Of a DNA stretch of 64,000 nt, positions 21,299 to 30,052 are shown one piece after another. Position 1 is the stretch's first letter; each line of letters opens with the position of its first letter. The translations under genes and the position numbers were made by a program. Source of the stretch: Cyclobacteriaceae bacterium (GTDB lineage: Bacteria > Bacteroidota > Bacteroidia > Cytophagales > Cyclobacteriaceae); NCBI GenBank assembly GCA_028278225.1, contig JANQEU010000020.1, positions 124,001 through 188,000 of the forward strand. The letters run 5' to 3'. The notes below the pieces were generated by a model. That model was not told the origin of the DNA and made no database searches. It was given only the letters and a program-made list of their open reading frames with translations.

Positions 21299-21323
21299 TC
21301 AAAGGTCATCGGGGCAGGTAATC

Positions 21324-21830
21324 CTAATCGACTGTAACACTCAGCTTTTTGAGTTTTCCATTTCCGGCATCCGCAAGATCCACAATGAAAACCCAGTCAT
21401 ATTCGTCTTCTTTGAGCATTTCCTGGGTGTTTTCTCCGAGAAGTAAATTGATAAGCCTTGGGGTGGTATTGGAATGTCCGGAAACCAGTATTGTTTGTCC
21501 TCTGTGGTTTTCAAGTATGGAATCAGCAAAAATCTTAAGACTCCGGGGATCATAAATCACAACTTCCAGATCTTGCATTCGGGCCACCGGTGCTGCGGTA
21601 TTTTTTGTTCGTTGGTAGTCTGTTGAATAAATGGCATCGAATTTTATTTCCTGGAAGAGTGATTGCAGGTTTTGAGCCCTTCTGATCCCTTTTTCCGATA
21701 AGTTAGGATTGGAACCCGAAGAAGCCTCTTTTTCCGCGTGTCTGACCAGCACTACCGTCGTGATCTCCTGGCTGAAGCAAGTAATAAATACAGAGGAAAG
21801 TAAAACAAAAATGCAGAGTGATCTTTTCAT
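21324..21830 (-). CDS. Exported histidine-phosphatase (SixA/PGAM-like) protein
   Basis: The signal peptide MKRSLCIFVLLSSVFITCFSQ is followed by a compact histidine-phosphatase domain. The phosphorylated His is in VVLVRHAEKEA, the SEKGIRRAQNL helix and DAIYSTDYQRTKNTA supply the phosphate pocket, and the second His is in LVSGHSNTTPRL. At 168 residues it is a minimal SixA-sized form, but extracytoplasmic, so true SixA-type phosphorelay activity is unlikely. The start overlaps the stop of the upstream FRG-domain gene by four bases (ATGA), which implies translational coupling to a gene of different predicted location. Confidence 0.88.
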   Translation of the reverse strand: MKRSLCIFVLLSSVFITCFSQEITTVVLVRHAEKEASSGSNPNLSEKGIRRAQNLQSLFQEIKFDAIYSTDYQRTKNTAAPVARMQDLEVVIYDPRSLKIFADSILENHRGQTILVSGHSNTTPRLINLLLGENTQEMLKEDEYDWVFIVDLADAGNGKLKKLSVTVD

Positions 21831-22609
21831 TGGGTGCTTGAGCTATATTGTCTTGTCAACCAACTGCACAATCCTGTAAGACCCGGGAATAAAACACGTT
21901 CCGTAATATTGGCCTGATCTAACTTATCGCGTATTTCCCATTTCAGTTCTGCCGGTATGATAATTTTAAACCAGCTCACATCTTTCCTTTCTTCCAGCCA
22001 GCGATCAATTGTCTTTGATGCATTATTCATTACACTGAACAATGCATGTTGATTGACTATGCGCTCATCCAGTGACGGTGGCTCGAAAAATACCACAACC
22101 TCCTTGAATTCGTCAAAGTCGTCAAGACTGGAGATCGCTGACCCCAGCATCTGGGCTGTGAATATGTCGGAACCTTCCTTTTTATTGGTGGCTCTCAGTA
22201 CATTTGGCAACTTGGCGTGAACACTTTTGTAGTTTACCGACCATATCACACCGTCGCAATCATACATATTCATGTTAGCTGTTGCAAAATGGAGGGCGAT
22301 GTAAGGACTAAATGTCCAATCCAAAAGCCTGGTAGGCAACCCGTGATGCTGCGCGATTGACAGCCAATGCCAGATGGTATCATCTTCAATTATCGCCCGG
22401 TAAGAATACTTTTTAAAATTTCGAATGATATGACGCTCGAGCTCGCTATAGTCGCCGCCAAGCCTGATCAGTGACGTTTTCAGATCGTATTCTTTTGAAC
22501 CCAGTCCACGATATGCATAAGCCGAGCGCCAGCGATGTATCTTTTCATCCCAGGTATCATGAAATAGTTTCTCCTGCAGATCAGACCAGCTCTCAACCTG
22601 AATTTCCAT
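21827..22609 (-). CDS. FRG-domain protein
   Basis: A soluble protein of 260 residues with the FRG domain, named for its N-terminal F/Y-R-G motif, here AYRGLGSKEYDLKTSLIR. The other diagnostic blocks are present: AQHHGLPTRLLDWTFSPYIALHFA is spread over residues 87-110, and EPPSLDERIVNQHALFSV follows later. FRG domains are widespread, occur in some accessory and defence loci, and have no settled biochemical role. No signal peptide is seen. It lies upstream of and overlaps the exported histidine-phosphatase gene. Nothing else in this stretch suggests a defence island. Confidence 0.85.
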   Translation of the reverse strand: MEIQVESWSDLQEKLFHDTWDEKIHRWRSAYAYRGLGSKEYDLKTSLIRLGGDYSELERHIIRNFKKYSYRAIIEDDTIWHWLSIAQHHGLPTRLLDWTFSPYIALHFATANMNMYDCDGVIWSVNYKSVHAKLPNVLRATNKKEGSDIFTAQMLGSAISSLDDFDEFKEVVVFFEPPSLDERIVNQHALFSVMNNASKTIDRWLEERKDVSWFKIIIPAELKWEIRDKLDQANITERVLFPGLTGLCSWLTRQYSSSTQ

Positions 22610-22642
22610 GGTAAGTGATTTGCCCTGAAATTAGGCATTTGT

Positions 22643-23854
22643 TTATTCGATCACAACGCCAACCGATTTTAAATCTTCCCAGAATCCGGGGTATGATTTC
22701 TTAACTACATCCGGATCTTTTATTTCGATATTCCTTATCATGCACAGCGGAGCAAATGCCATTGCCATCCTATGATCCTCATATGTATCGATCGGAAGAA
22801 TTGTATCCGGTACAGTTCCGGGCGTTAATATCCAATAGCCATCAAACTCCTCGATATTCGCACCCAGTTTCCTCAATTCGGATTTCATGGCGCTTATCCG
22901 GTCGGTTTCCTTGATTCTCAGACTTTCGAGCCCGGTCATACGAAGATGTATGTTCTTCGCCGCGGCAATGACCATAACTGTCTGAGCGAGATCGGGACAT
23001 TTTTTGAAATCCAGGTCTAAAAAATCCTCCTTAGCCCCATGGTTGACAAGAGAAACTCCCGAAGATGTGAATGTCGTCCGGACACCAAAGGTTTCCATAA
23101 TCCCGGCAATAGCCTGATCGCCCTGGTAACTCATCTCATTAAGACCTGATAGATATATTTCGGCATCTTGATTTAAGGCAGCCATGGAATACCAGTAGCT
23201 TGCCCCGGACCAGTCACTCTCGACCCGATAAGTGTTTGATTGGTAGTGCTGAGCTTCTATTTTTATCGTCCTGGCCTGCCACTCGTGTTTTATCCCGAAA
23301 TGACCCATCAGACCCAGGGTCATCTCAATATAGGGTAGGCTATAGATTTCACCAACCAACTCCAGTTGAAGCCCTTTTGGCAGACATGGAGCGATCATCA
23401 ATAATGCGCTGATGTACTGGCTGCTGATATTGCCAGGGATACGGATTTTTACAGCTTTCTGATCCTTGATTTTCGAAATCTGCATGGGTGGGTAACCTTC
23501 ATTTTTCAGATAGTCAATGCCAGCGCCCAGTTCCCGCAGTGCATCCACCAGTATCCCGATCGGTCTTTGCTGCATTCTCTCTGTTCCGGTGATTATGGTT
23601 TTATGACCTTTTAACGCCAGAAATGCTGTGCAGAACCGCATGGTAGTGCCGGCGTCCAACACATCCCAGACTTCATTATTTTCCTCCAGAAGCCGCTTCA
23701 TGGTAGCCGTATCACGGGCTTCCGACAGGTTTTCCAATAATAAACCATCTGATAGAGCGTTCATGATTAACACTCTGTTACTCTCACTTTTTGAGGAAGT
23801 AAGAACAATCTGGCCCGAAAGTTGTTTGTAGTATTTGTGGAGCTTATAGCTCAT
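22643..23854 (-). CDS. aroA: 3-phosphoshikimate 1-carboxyvinyltransferase (EPSP synthase)
   Basis: It adds enolpyruvate to shikimate-3-phosphate in the shikimate pathway. The substrate-binding SSKSESNRVLIMNAL is at the N-terminus, DAGTTMRFCTAFLAL forms the PEP loop, SSQYISALLMIAP and SDWSGASYWYSM line the active site, and LRIKETDRISAM with DTYEDHRMAMAFAPL close the C half. At 403 residues it is slightly shorter than E. coli AroA, as usual in Bacteroidota. aroB lies 214 bases upstream on the same strand, with a small opposite-strand gene between them. Confidence 0.96.
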   Translation of the reverse strand: MSYKLHKYYKQLSGQIVLTSSKSESNRVLIMNALSDGLLLENLSEARDTATMKRLLEENNEVWDVLDAGTTMRFCTAFLALKGHKTIITGTERMQQRPIGILVDALRELGAGIDYLKNEGYPPMQISKIKDQKAVKIRIPGNISSQYISALLMIAPCLPKGLQLELVGEIYSLPYIEMTLGLMGHFGIKHEWQARTIKIEAQHYQSNTYRVESDWSGASYWYSMAALNQDAEIYLSGLNEMSYQGDQAIAGIMETFGVRTTFTSSGVSLVNHGAKEDFLDLDFKKCPDLAQTVMVIAAAKNIHLRMTGLESLRIKETDRISAMKSELRKLGANIEEFDGYWILTPGTVPDTILPIDTYEDHRMAMAFAPLCMIRNIEIKDPDVVKKSYPGFWEDLKSVGVVIE

Positions 23855-23913
23855 GGGGAAAAATTTGTAAATCAGTTACAACCATTTCAAATAGATATTC
23901 GTCTAATACAGTA

Positions 23914-24072
23914 ATGATGACAACTTCCAAAACAATATTCACATTCATACTGACTGCAATAATAGGGGCTTTCACTTATTTACTTGCCGGACCGAAAAAA
24001 GGATTGAAGGATAAATTGAATTCCTTGAATCTAGGCAAAAAACGGCAGGAAAGTGAAAATATGTTTGTTTAG
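23914..24072 (+). CDS. 52-residue single-span membrane protein
   Basis: A short frame, MMTTSKTIFTFILTAIIGAF at its start, gives one membrane helix (about residues 7-25) ending in LLAGPKKG, followed by a Lys-rich cytoplasmic tail (GLKDKLNSLNLGKKRQESEN). The layout resembles YtxH-type small stress proteins, though it is too short to assign. It fits exactly between the starts and stops of its neighbours, its TAG stop shares TTAG with the aroB stop, and the hydrophobic-then-basic order is not what random sequence tends to give. The coding call is likely but unproven. Confidence 0.6.
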   Translation: MMTTSKTIFTFILTAIIGAFTYLLAGPKKGLKDKLNSLNLGKKRQESENMFV

Positions 24073-25109
24073 AGAGACTGGTAGTATTGCACTGAGTTTC
24101 GGACTTCTTCCTTTCCTGCCTGTTGGTCATAGACGCATTTTCCTATTTTGTCCAGTAAAGAAAAGTTAACGGTAATTCCGACATTTTTTTTGTCTTGCTG
24201 AAGCAGGATGTGTAAATCCTCCAGTGCCGGTAAATGCTCGATCTTTCCGTAAATCCCTATGATGCAATTCGTGATTTCGTCCAGTTCCGGGGTGGTAAGG
24301 CCACAACGCGTCCTGGACAGGTATGATTCCATTATCATTCCGACAGCAATAGCTTCACCATGCAGAAGTGATTTTCCCCTTTCAAGATACCACGTTTCTA
24401 CAGCATGCCCCAGGGTGTGACCGAAATTGAGAATCTTTCGCTGACCACTTTCAAAAGGATCCCCTGATACAACGTCATTTTTAATCTCAACCGATCTTTT
24501 CAGGATGTGCTTGAGGTCCTTGAAGTCCGGAAAATCAACATCTTTGATCTCCTCCCAGAAAGCCAAATCCCAGATAAGCCCGTGTTTCAAAACTTCCGCA
24601 AATCCGGATCTTAATTCCCTCTGAGGTAAGGTGTCAAGAAAACCTTCCCAAAGCACGACAGCATCCGGTATCTTAAATACCCCAATGTGATTTTTGAGTC
24701 CCAGAAAATCTACCCCCAGTTTCCCGCCAATGCTGGCATCGACCTGTGATAGCAAAGTGGTCGGTACATTAACAAACCTGATCCCCCTTTTATATGTGGA
24801 TGCCACGAACCCTCCAAGATCACCGATAACACCACCTCCAAGATTAATAAGTAGTGATTTTCGTGAAAATTTTAATTCTGTGAGCTCCCTCCAAACCAGC
24901 TCACAAGTTGTCAGCGTCTTGTGGTGCTCACCACTTTTTATTTCAATGATTTCCTTGTTCTTCAAGGTTTTTACCCTGGGCAGACAATGCGATTTTGTAT
25001 TTTCATCCACTAGCAGGGCGACTTTGTCCGGCTTTATTTTTTCGATCACACTGCCTATAACCAAATCAGGGTCATCTGCAAATTTTATATAAGATGGGAG
25101 CACTGTCAT
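24069..25109 (-). CDS. aroB: 3-dehydroquinate synthase
   Basis: An NAD- and zinc-dependent enzyme that makes 3-dehydroquinate from DAHP, the second step of the shikimate pathway. Seen are SGEHHKTLTTCELVW, NLGGGVIGDLGGFVASTYKRGI, PTTLLSQVDASIGGKLGVDF, and the zinc ligands in the RKILNFGHTLGHAVE and LLHGEAIAVGM segments. The 346 residues are full length. It is divergent from a proline dehydrogenase gene, and aroA follows downstream on the same strand. Confidence 0.97.
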   Translation of the reverse strand: MTVLPSYIKFADDPDLVIGSVIEKIKPDKVALLVDENTKSHCLPRVKTLKNKEIIEIKSGEHHKTLTTCELVWRELTELKFSRKSLLINLGGGVIGDLGGFVASTYKRGIRFVNVPTTLLSQVDASIGGKLGVDFLGLKNHIGVFKIPDAVVLWEGFLDTLPQRELRSGFAEVLKHGLIWDLAFWEEIKDVDFPDFKDLKHILKRSVEIKNDVVSGDPFESGQRKILNFGHTLGHAVETWYLERGKSLLHGEAIAVGMIMESYLSRTRCGLTTPELDEITNCIIGIYGKIEHLPALEDLHILLQQDKKNVGITVNFSLLDKIGKCVYDQQAGKEEVRNSVQYYQSL

Positions 25110-25137
25110 TCTTTAAAATACCCTTCATATCATGTTG

Positions 25138-25145
25138 CGAAATTA
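25138..25145 (-). promoter_or_regulatory. Possible -7 box (TAatTTCG) for aroB
   Basis: On the minus strand this is TAATTTCG, one base from the consensus, about 28 bases before the aroB start. A TTG is present 15 bases upstream of it. It lies in the same 88-base divergent gap as the proline dehydrogenase box. Confidence 0.3.
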
Positions 25146-25172
25146 ACGCAATAAACTATACAATCTGCTTGC

Positions 25173-25180
25173 TATATTTG
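25173..25180 (+). promoter_or_regulatory. Bacteroidota -7 box (TAtaTTTG) for proline dehydrogenase
   Basis: Exact consensus match 17 bases before the start codon of the proline dehydrogenase gene. No TTG is present at suitable spacing. Confidence 0.55.
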
Positions 25181-25197
25181 CCACATTTCACCCCGTT

Positions 25198-26385
25198 ATG
25201 AGCTCAGATCCATTAATGACATTTGACGATACGGAAATTGCTTTTGAATCAAGAAGTGATTCCGCTCTCAGAAAAACACATTTTGTATTCTCCTCCATGA
25301 GCAAACCCTGGATGGTCAAAATAGGCACATTTCTAACAAGTTTCGCCCTGAGAATCAGATTTCCTGTCAAAAAAATCATCAAGTCGACCATCTTCGAGCA
25401 ATTTTGTGGCGGGGAGTCAATAAGTGATTGCCAAAAAACGATTGATAGCCTCGGACAATATAATGTTCAGACCATACTGGATTATTCCGTAGAAGGACAG
25501 GAGAGGGAGGAGAGTTTTGATCACACCAAAGAGGAGGCCCTGAAAGTAGCGGATTATGCAAAAAACAATCCCAATATTCCGTTTTGTGTGGTAAAAATGA
25601 CGGGTCTTGGATCCAGATCTCTCATGTCCAAAGTTCAGGCCGGTGAAGCGCTCTCCGGACAGGAAAAAAGGCACTTTGAGAACATCAGAAACAGGGCGGA
25701 AGAAATTGCCAGGCGAGCGTCTGACAACGGATTAAAATTTATGATTGACGCTGAGGAATCATGGATCCAGGATGTCATAGATGATATTGTTCATGACCTG
25801 ATGCTGAAGTTCAACAAAGAAAGCTCCATTGTTTACAATACGTTTCAGTTCTATCGGCATGAGGCACTCGAGAATATGAAACAGGCATTCTCGAAAATTA
25901 CCGGTGCAGGTTGCTACTATGCCGCCAAGCTTGTGCGGGGCGCCTACATGGAGACTGAAAGGGAGCGTGCGCAGGAAATGGGATATGTCGATCCCATCCA
26001 GCCGGACAAGGAGGCTACGGATCGCGATTATAATTTGGCGCAGGAATTCATATTGGACAACATCGATCGGTTTTCAGTTTGCACAGGCACCCACAATGAG
26101 CATTCCTCCGCCGCTATGGTGAATTTAATCAGGAAGAAAGGCCTGGAAAAAAATGATGAAAGGGTGTACTTCGCTCAACTCCTGGGTATGAGTGACAATA
26201 TATCATTTAAGCTGGCCAAGGGAGGATATAACGTGGCAAAATACGTTCCTTATGGTCCTGTTGAGAAGGTGCTTCCCTACCTTTTCAGGAGAGCTGAAGA
26301 GAACACATCCATAGCGGGTCAAAGCAGCAGGGAATTCATGCTGGTGAAGAAGGAAATCAAGCGAAGGGAAGCATTGGGATCTTAA
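25198..26385 (+). CDS. Proline dehydrogenase
   Basis: A monofunctional FAD-dependent proline oxidase with a TIM barrel, giving pyrroline-5-carboxylate and passing electrons to quinones. Diagnostic segments are TILDYSVEGQE, CVVKMTGLG, MIDAEESW, NTFQFYRHEAL, AAKLVRGAYMETERERAQ (substrate/FAD Arg), FSVCTGTHNEHS and YVPYGPVEKVLPYLFRRAEENTS, the last being the conserved proline-binding RRxxEN motif. The 395 residues fit Bacteroidota stand-alone enzymes rather than the bifunctional PutA. The P5C dehydrogenase partner is not in the window. Confidence 0.95.
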   Translation: MSSDPLMTFDDTEIAFESRSDSALRKTHFVFSSMSKPWMVKIGTFLTSFALRIRFPVKKIIKSTIFEQFCGGESISDCQKTIDSLGQYNVQTILDYSVEGQEREESFDHTKEEALKVADYAKNNPNIPFCVVKMTGLGSRSLMSKVQAGEALSGQEKRHFENIRNRAEEIARRASDNGLKFMIDAEESWIQDVIDDIVHDLMLKFNKESSIVYNTFQFYRHEALENMKQAFSKITGAGCYYAAKLVRGAYMETERERAQEMGYVDPIQPDKEATDRDYNLAQEFILDNIDRFSVCTGTHNEHSSAAMVNLIRKKGLEKNDERVYFAQLLGMSDNISFKLAKGGYNVAKYVPYGPVEKVLPYLFRRAEENTSIAGQSSREFMLVKKEIKRREALGS

Positions 26386-26412
26386 CGTCCGCAAGAAGAA
26401 GCAATTCCTAAT

Positions 26413-26420
26413 TACTTTTG
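26413..26420 (+). promoter_or_regulatory. Bacteroidota -7 box (TActTTTG) for lysS
   Basis: Exact TAnnTTTG match 18 bases before the lysS start codon, in the 53-base gap after proline dehydrogenase. Confidence 0.5.
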
Positions 26421-26438
26421 CGCTTTTAAAACAGGCAA

Positions 26439-28172
26439 ATGTCGTTAAGCGAGCAAGAATCACAGCGTAGAAAAGAGCGGGAAGAATTGATCGAAATGGG
26501 TGTGAATCCATACCCTCCGGAACTATTCACGGTAGATGTGACCGTCAGGGATATTCTCCAAAATTATGAGGATGGCAGTACAAAATATAAGAGTATTTCC
26601 ATTGCCGGGAGATTAATGAGCCGCCGGATCATGGGGTCAGCTTCATTTGCTGAAATTCAGGATTCTACCGGACGTATCCAGATCTACCTGAGAAGGGATG
26701 ACATTTGCCCCGGTGAGGACAAAAGTCTTTATAACACTGTATTTAAAAAGAAACTGGATATCGGTGATATCGTTGGTTTGAAAGGATTAGTATTTACTAC
26801 GCAGGTGGGGGAAATATCGATTCATGTGAATGAACTGAAGGTTTTGTCCAAATCTCTCAGACCCCTGCCGATCGTCAAGGAAGCTACGGATGAAAAAGGT
26901 GAAAAGAAGACCTATGACGCCTTTACGGACCCCGAACAGAGATATCGTCAGCGATACCTCGACCTCATCGTGAATCCTGATATCAAGGATGTATTCATCA
27001 AGCGAACACTACTGATAGATACAATTCGGCAGGTCTTCAATGAAAAGGGCTATTTGGAAGTTGAGACACCGATACTTCAGCCCATACATGGTGGTGCGGC
27101 AGCCAGACCGTTTAAGACACATCATAATTCACTGGACATGACGCTCTATTTGAGAATAGCCAATGAACTGTATCTCAAAAGGTTGATCGTTGGAGGATTT
27201 GATGGTGTATACGAGTTCTCCAAGGATTTCAGGAACGAAGGAATGTCAAGGTTCCATAACCCGGAGTTCACCCAGGTAGAACTGTATGTGGCCTACAAAG
27301 ATTATTTCTGGATGATGGATCTTATGGAGGAGGTTGTTGAAAAAATTGCCATCAATTTACATGGGGACACCAAAGTTCAGGTAGGGGAAAATATAATTGA
27401 TTTCAAAAGACCATGGAAACGGTATACCATGTACGGGGCCATAGAACACTTTACGGGCATTGACATATCCAAAATGGATGAGGACGAGCTGAAAAGTGTG
27501 ACGGCAAAACTGGATCTGGAAATAGACGATACCATGGGAAAAGGTAAAATCATTGATGAGATATTCGGAGAAACCTGCGAACCACAGTTGATCCAGCCAA
27601 CCATCATCATGGACTATCCGGAAGAAATGTCACCGCTTACAAAAAAACACCGTTCCGAACCCGGTCTTGTGGAGCGTTTTGAAACGATATGCAATGGGAA
27701 GGAGATCATGAATGCCTACTCCGAGCTGAACGATCCCATTGATCAGAGAAATCGATTTGAAGATCAGCTGGAGCTGGCAAAAAGAGGGGATGAAGAGGCG
27801 ATGGTCCTGGATGAGGATTTTTTACGGGCGCTTGAATATGGCATGCCACCCACCTCCGGAGTAGGTATTGGCATTGATCGTTTGACGATGATCATGACAA
27901 ATTCTCAATCCATCCAGGATGTGTTGTTTTTCCCGCAAATGAGACCTGAGAAAAAACTCCGGGTAGCGTCGGAACAGGACTATATTGATCAGGGAGTGGC
28001 ATCAGAATATGTTCCATTGCTGCAGAAAATCGGGATTTTGACAATCGATCAGTTGAAAAGTGCAAATGCGAATAAACTTCACAATGATGTTTGCGGAATG
28101 CGCAAAAAAATGAAACTGAATGACCTGAAGAATCCATCTAAGGAGGAGGTACAGGCCTGGATTGCGAACTAG
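26439..28172 (+). CDS. lysS: Lysyl-tRNA synthetase, class II
   Basis: It charges tRNA-Lys. The N-terminal OB-fold anticodon-binding domain (about 55-150, [19 protein letters not shown]) is followed by the class II catalytic core. Motif 1 surrounds [21 protein letters not shown], motif 2 is [18 protein letters not shown], and motif 3 is [17 protein letters not shown]. About 70 residues follow the core (507-577), predicted helical and resembling a helix-hairpin-helix unit ([18 protein letters not shown]). Such a C-terminal extension is common in Bacteroidota LysS but absent from E. coli LysS. The gene is probably monocistronic. Confidence 0.97.
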   Translation: MSLSEQESQRRKEREELIEMGVNPYPPELFTVDVTVRDILQNYEDGSTKYKSISIAGRLMSRRIMGSASFAEIQDSTGRIQIYLRRDDICPGEDKSLYNTVFKKKLDIGDIVGLKGLVFTTQVGEISIHVNELKVLSKSLRPLPIVKEATDEKGEKKTYDAFTDPEQRYRQRYLDLIVNPDIKDVFIKRTLLIDTIRQVFNEKGYLEVETPILQPIHGGAAARPFKTHHNSLDMTLYLRIANELYLKRLIVGGFDGVYEFSKDFRNEGMSRFHNPEFTQVELYVAYKDYFWMMDLMEEVVEKIAINLHGDTKVQVGENIIDFKRPWKRYTMYGAIEHFTGIDISKMDEDELKSVTAKLDLEIDDTMGKGKIIDEIFGETCEPQLIQPTIIMDYPEEMSPLTKKHRSEPGLVERFETICNGKEIMNAYSELNDPIDQRNRFEDQLELAKRGDEEAMVLDEDFLRALEYGMPPTSGVGIGIDRLTMIMTNSQSIQDVLFFPQMRPEKKLRVASEQDYIDQGVASEYVPLLQKIGILTIDQLKSANANKLHNDVCGMRKKMKLNDLKNPSKEEVQAWIAN

Positions 28173-28246
28173 ATCCTTGCAAAAGCAGGATCAGTCATAG
28201 AAATCGGGTTTTGATCAAATAATTACGCTCAGAAGATAATCTTGGG

Positions 28247-28870
28247 TCAAATGGATGATCCGACTGTCCCCACTGCCAATACCCTGTACTGGTCCATTAC
28301 CCTGGAGACTATATGCCGAATAATTCGATCATTTTTGAATTCATCCGTTCCCAATACACCTGACGCATAGCCTTGCCATATTGTCTTGTTTTTACGACGA
28401 TCAAAGAGTGAAATCAAAAGCGTCCCCTCCTTGAGGTTGTAATGCGCTTTGTCATAACTGTCCAGCCCGTAATATTTTCTTTCACTCAGGTATTTATCCA
28501 TGGACATCAGGGAATCAGGTTGGGCAAGAATTTTTTTAGAGAAGTTCCATCGTATCCAGTTTTCGAAATCCGGTTGTTTGTAGCCTGTGAATTTCATATC
28601 CTCCAAGTACAGATTATAGAATACTATCAAATTTGGCTTCCGGTCTTTTTGCTTGTAGCCCCAGGTTTCCAGATTACGTCCCAGATATTTCTCTATGGAC
28701 GCTTTCTGCTCAACCGAGCCTTCAAAATCCTTCTTCGCAACAAAATCAAATGTCTTATAACGGTTGAATGCGCCGTCATAGCTATAGTCAGATTCGATGA
28801 CATGGTTATAATAAGTGGAACAACCGGACATCATCACAACAAACAGCAGAACAGTTAACCCCTTTCTCAT
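28247..28870 (-). CDS. DUF4136-type lipoprotein
   Basis: A predicted lipoprotein of about 207 residues. The signal MRKGLTVLLFVVMMSGC ends in an SGC lipobox. The mature part shows the DUF4136 pattern: YKTFDFV near the start, IEKYLGRNLETWGYKQ (a helix leading to the sequence recording relative instability), KPNLIVFYN, and a late GTLLISLFDRRKNKTIWQGYASGVL strand pair. The family is found in envelopes of many Gram-negatives with unknown function. I choose the ATG start rather than an upstream TTG because it gives a clean signal peptide. Confidence 0.8.
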   Translation of the reverse strand: MRKGLTVLLFVVMMSGCSTYYNHVIESDYSYDGAFNRYKTFDFVAKKDFEGSVEQKASIEKYLGRNLETWGYKQKDRKPNLIVFYNLYLEDMKFTGYKQPDFENWIRWNFSKKILAQPDSLMSMDKYLSERKYYGLDSYDKAHYNLKEGTLLISLFDRRKNKTIWQGYASGVLGTDEFKNDRIIRHIVSRVMDQYRVLAVGTVGSSI

Positions 28871-29032
28871 GGATATATTTTTAAGCAATGAATTTGAAAA
28901 ATAGCAAAAAGGACTTGAACTCGCAATTTTAGAAATGTATCTCAAAGGACTTTCATACGATCTATTGTAATTAATACAATAAACCGAATAAAGTTTGGTG
29001 ATTTAGGGTATGATATGGGTTTTACTCCAAAC

Positions 29033-29893
29033 TTACTCTGTTACGACTACAGCGAGTTTTTTGTGATCCGGACTCACTGCCAAACGTGTTATGCCGGACT
29101 TGCCGGACTCTGACAGATCCCTGATCATCTGCCATTGCGGACTCCATTTAGTATGCCACCTCATGATCTTGCTGTTGTCCCCAATCAGGACTGATCCATC
29201 ATTTAACCAGATCATGTCTTCCGATCCATCCGGCGTGGAAACAAGTCCCTGGCTTTCACCCGAAGACGGATTATAAGTGGTGATTTTCCATTCGGTGTCT
29301 GATTTATCGATATACGATATTTCCCCTGTGCCAGGTATTTTGTGAAGCGAACGACCTATGTTCTGAGTAATAATTTCTGCGGTTTTCCGGTTCAGGTCAA
29401 TAGACTGAAGCATGCTTTGAGGCCCTAAAACATAAGCGAACAAATGGTCGGTACTAAACCAGACATGATAGCCGATCTTGAGATAGGGAATTAATTCCGT
29501 TCCGTTTCCCCCCGATAAGGGGTAACTCCAGAGTAATTGCCTGCCGTCCTTTTCCAAAACGATTGAAGAAATGTTTTGCTGATCGGGCATTTGTGTCGGA
29601 CTGTATTCACTACCTTCGGTTTCGGTTAGCCATGTGCTGGAATTGTTCACGATGTCATATTTCCTGATATCGGTTTGTCCGTCCCTGGCGGATGAAAATA
29701 AAATGCCCCTGGAATCAGAAAGAAATGAAGGCTGATTATCATAGCCCGGATTATTTGAAATATTAACCGGATTTGTAATGAAAATTAAGCTGTCCTCTAC
29801 TTTTAAGTCAAACAGGTAAACTTCGGTATTGGGCTGGCAATAGGCCATTGTACACGGTGCAACGAGAAATAGGAGGCGGAATAGTTTTGTCAT
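29033..29893 (-). CDS. Exported TolB-like (PD40) beta-propeller protein
   Basis: A signal peptide (MTKLFRLLFLVAPCTMAYCQ) precedes about 265 residues with repeated PD40/TolB-type blades, for example NQPSFLSDSRGILFSSARDGQTD, given here by position at about residues 51-75, and AVSPDHKKLAVVVTE at the end. The blades suggest a six-bladed propeller. TolB-like propellers often mediate protein interactions in the periplasm, but no enzyme motif or Tol-system neighbour is seen, so the role is open. Confidence 0.78.
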   Translation of the reverse strand: MTKLFRLLFLVAPCTMAYCQPNTEVYLFDLKVEDSLIFITNPVNISNNPGYDNQPSFLSDSRGILFSSARDGQTDIRKYDIVNNSSTWLTETEGSEYSPTQMPDQQNISSIVLEKDGRQLLWSYPLSGGNGTELIPYLKIGYHVWFSTDHLFAYVLGPQSMLQSIDLNRKTAEIITQNIGRSLHKIPGTGEISYIDKSDTEWKITTYNPSSGESQGLVSTPDGSEDMIWLNDGSVLIGDNSKIMRWHTKWSPQWQMIRDLSESGKSGITRLAVSPDHKKLAVVVTE

Positions 29894-30016
29894 GACCGAT
29901 TTGTAATGTGGTAGGTGTCTTATTATCAGGTTTTCCTGTAAAGTTATCCTGTCTTACCGAACCGTCGATATCATTAGAGCATTTTACGCCATGGTCTGAC
30001 ACTCATTTGAATTGGT

Positions 30017-30024
30017 TAGTTTTG
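30017..30024 (+). promoter_or_regulatory. Bacteroidota -7 box (TAgtTTTG) for the desaturase-family gene
   Basis: Exact TAnnTTTG match 28 bases before the start codon of the sterol-desaturase-family gene, in a 159-base divergent gap with no other feature. Confidence 0.5.
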
Positions 30025-30052
30025 TAAATTGTCGTAATCGTGATCTGCCCTT

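Noticed and set aside
21827-25109. Anti-phage defence island around the FRG gene
   Set aside because: Neighbours are shikimate and housekeeping genes; no nuclease, reverse transcriptase, TIR or other defence gene is present.
28172-28192. Hairpin GATCCTTGC / GCAGGATC after lysS as a terminator
   Set aside because: The stem has a bulge and there is no T-run on either side.
28871-28945. TTG start 25 codons upstream for the DUF4136 lipoprotein
   Set aside because: It would bury the lipoprotein signal; the internal ATG gives a normal signal and lipobox.
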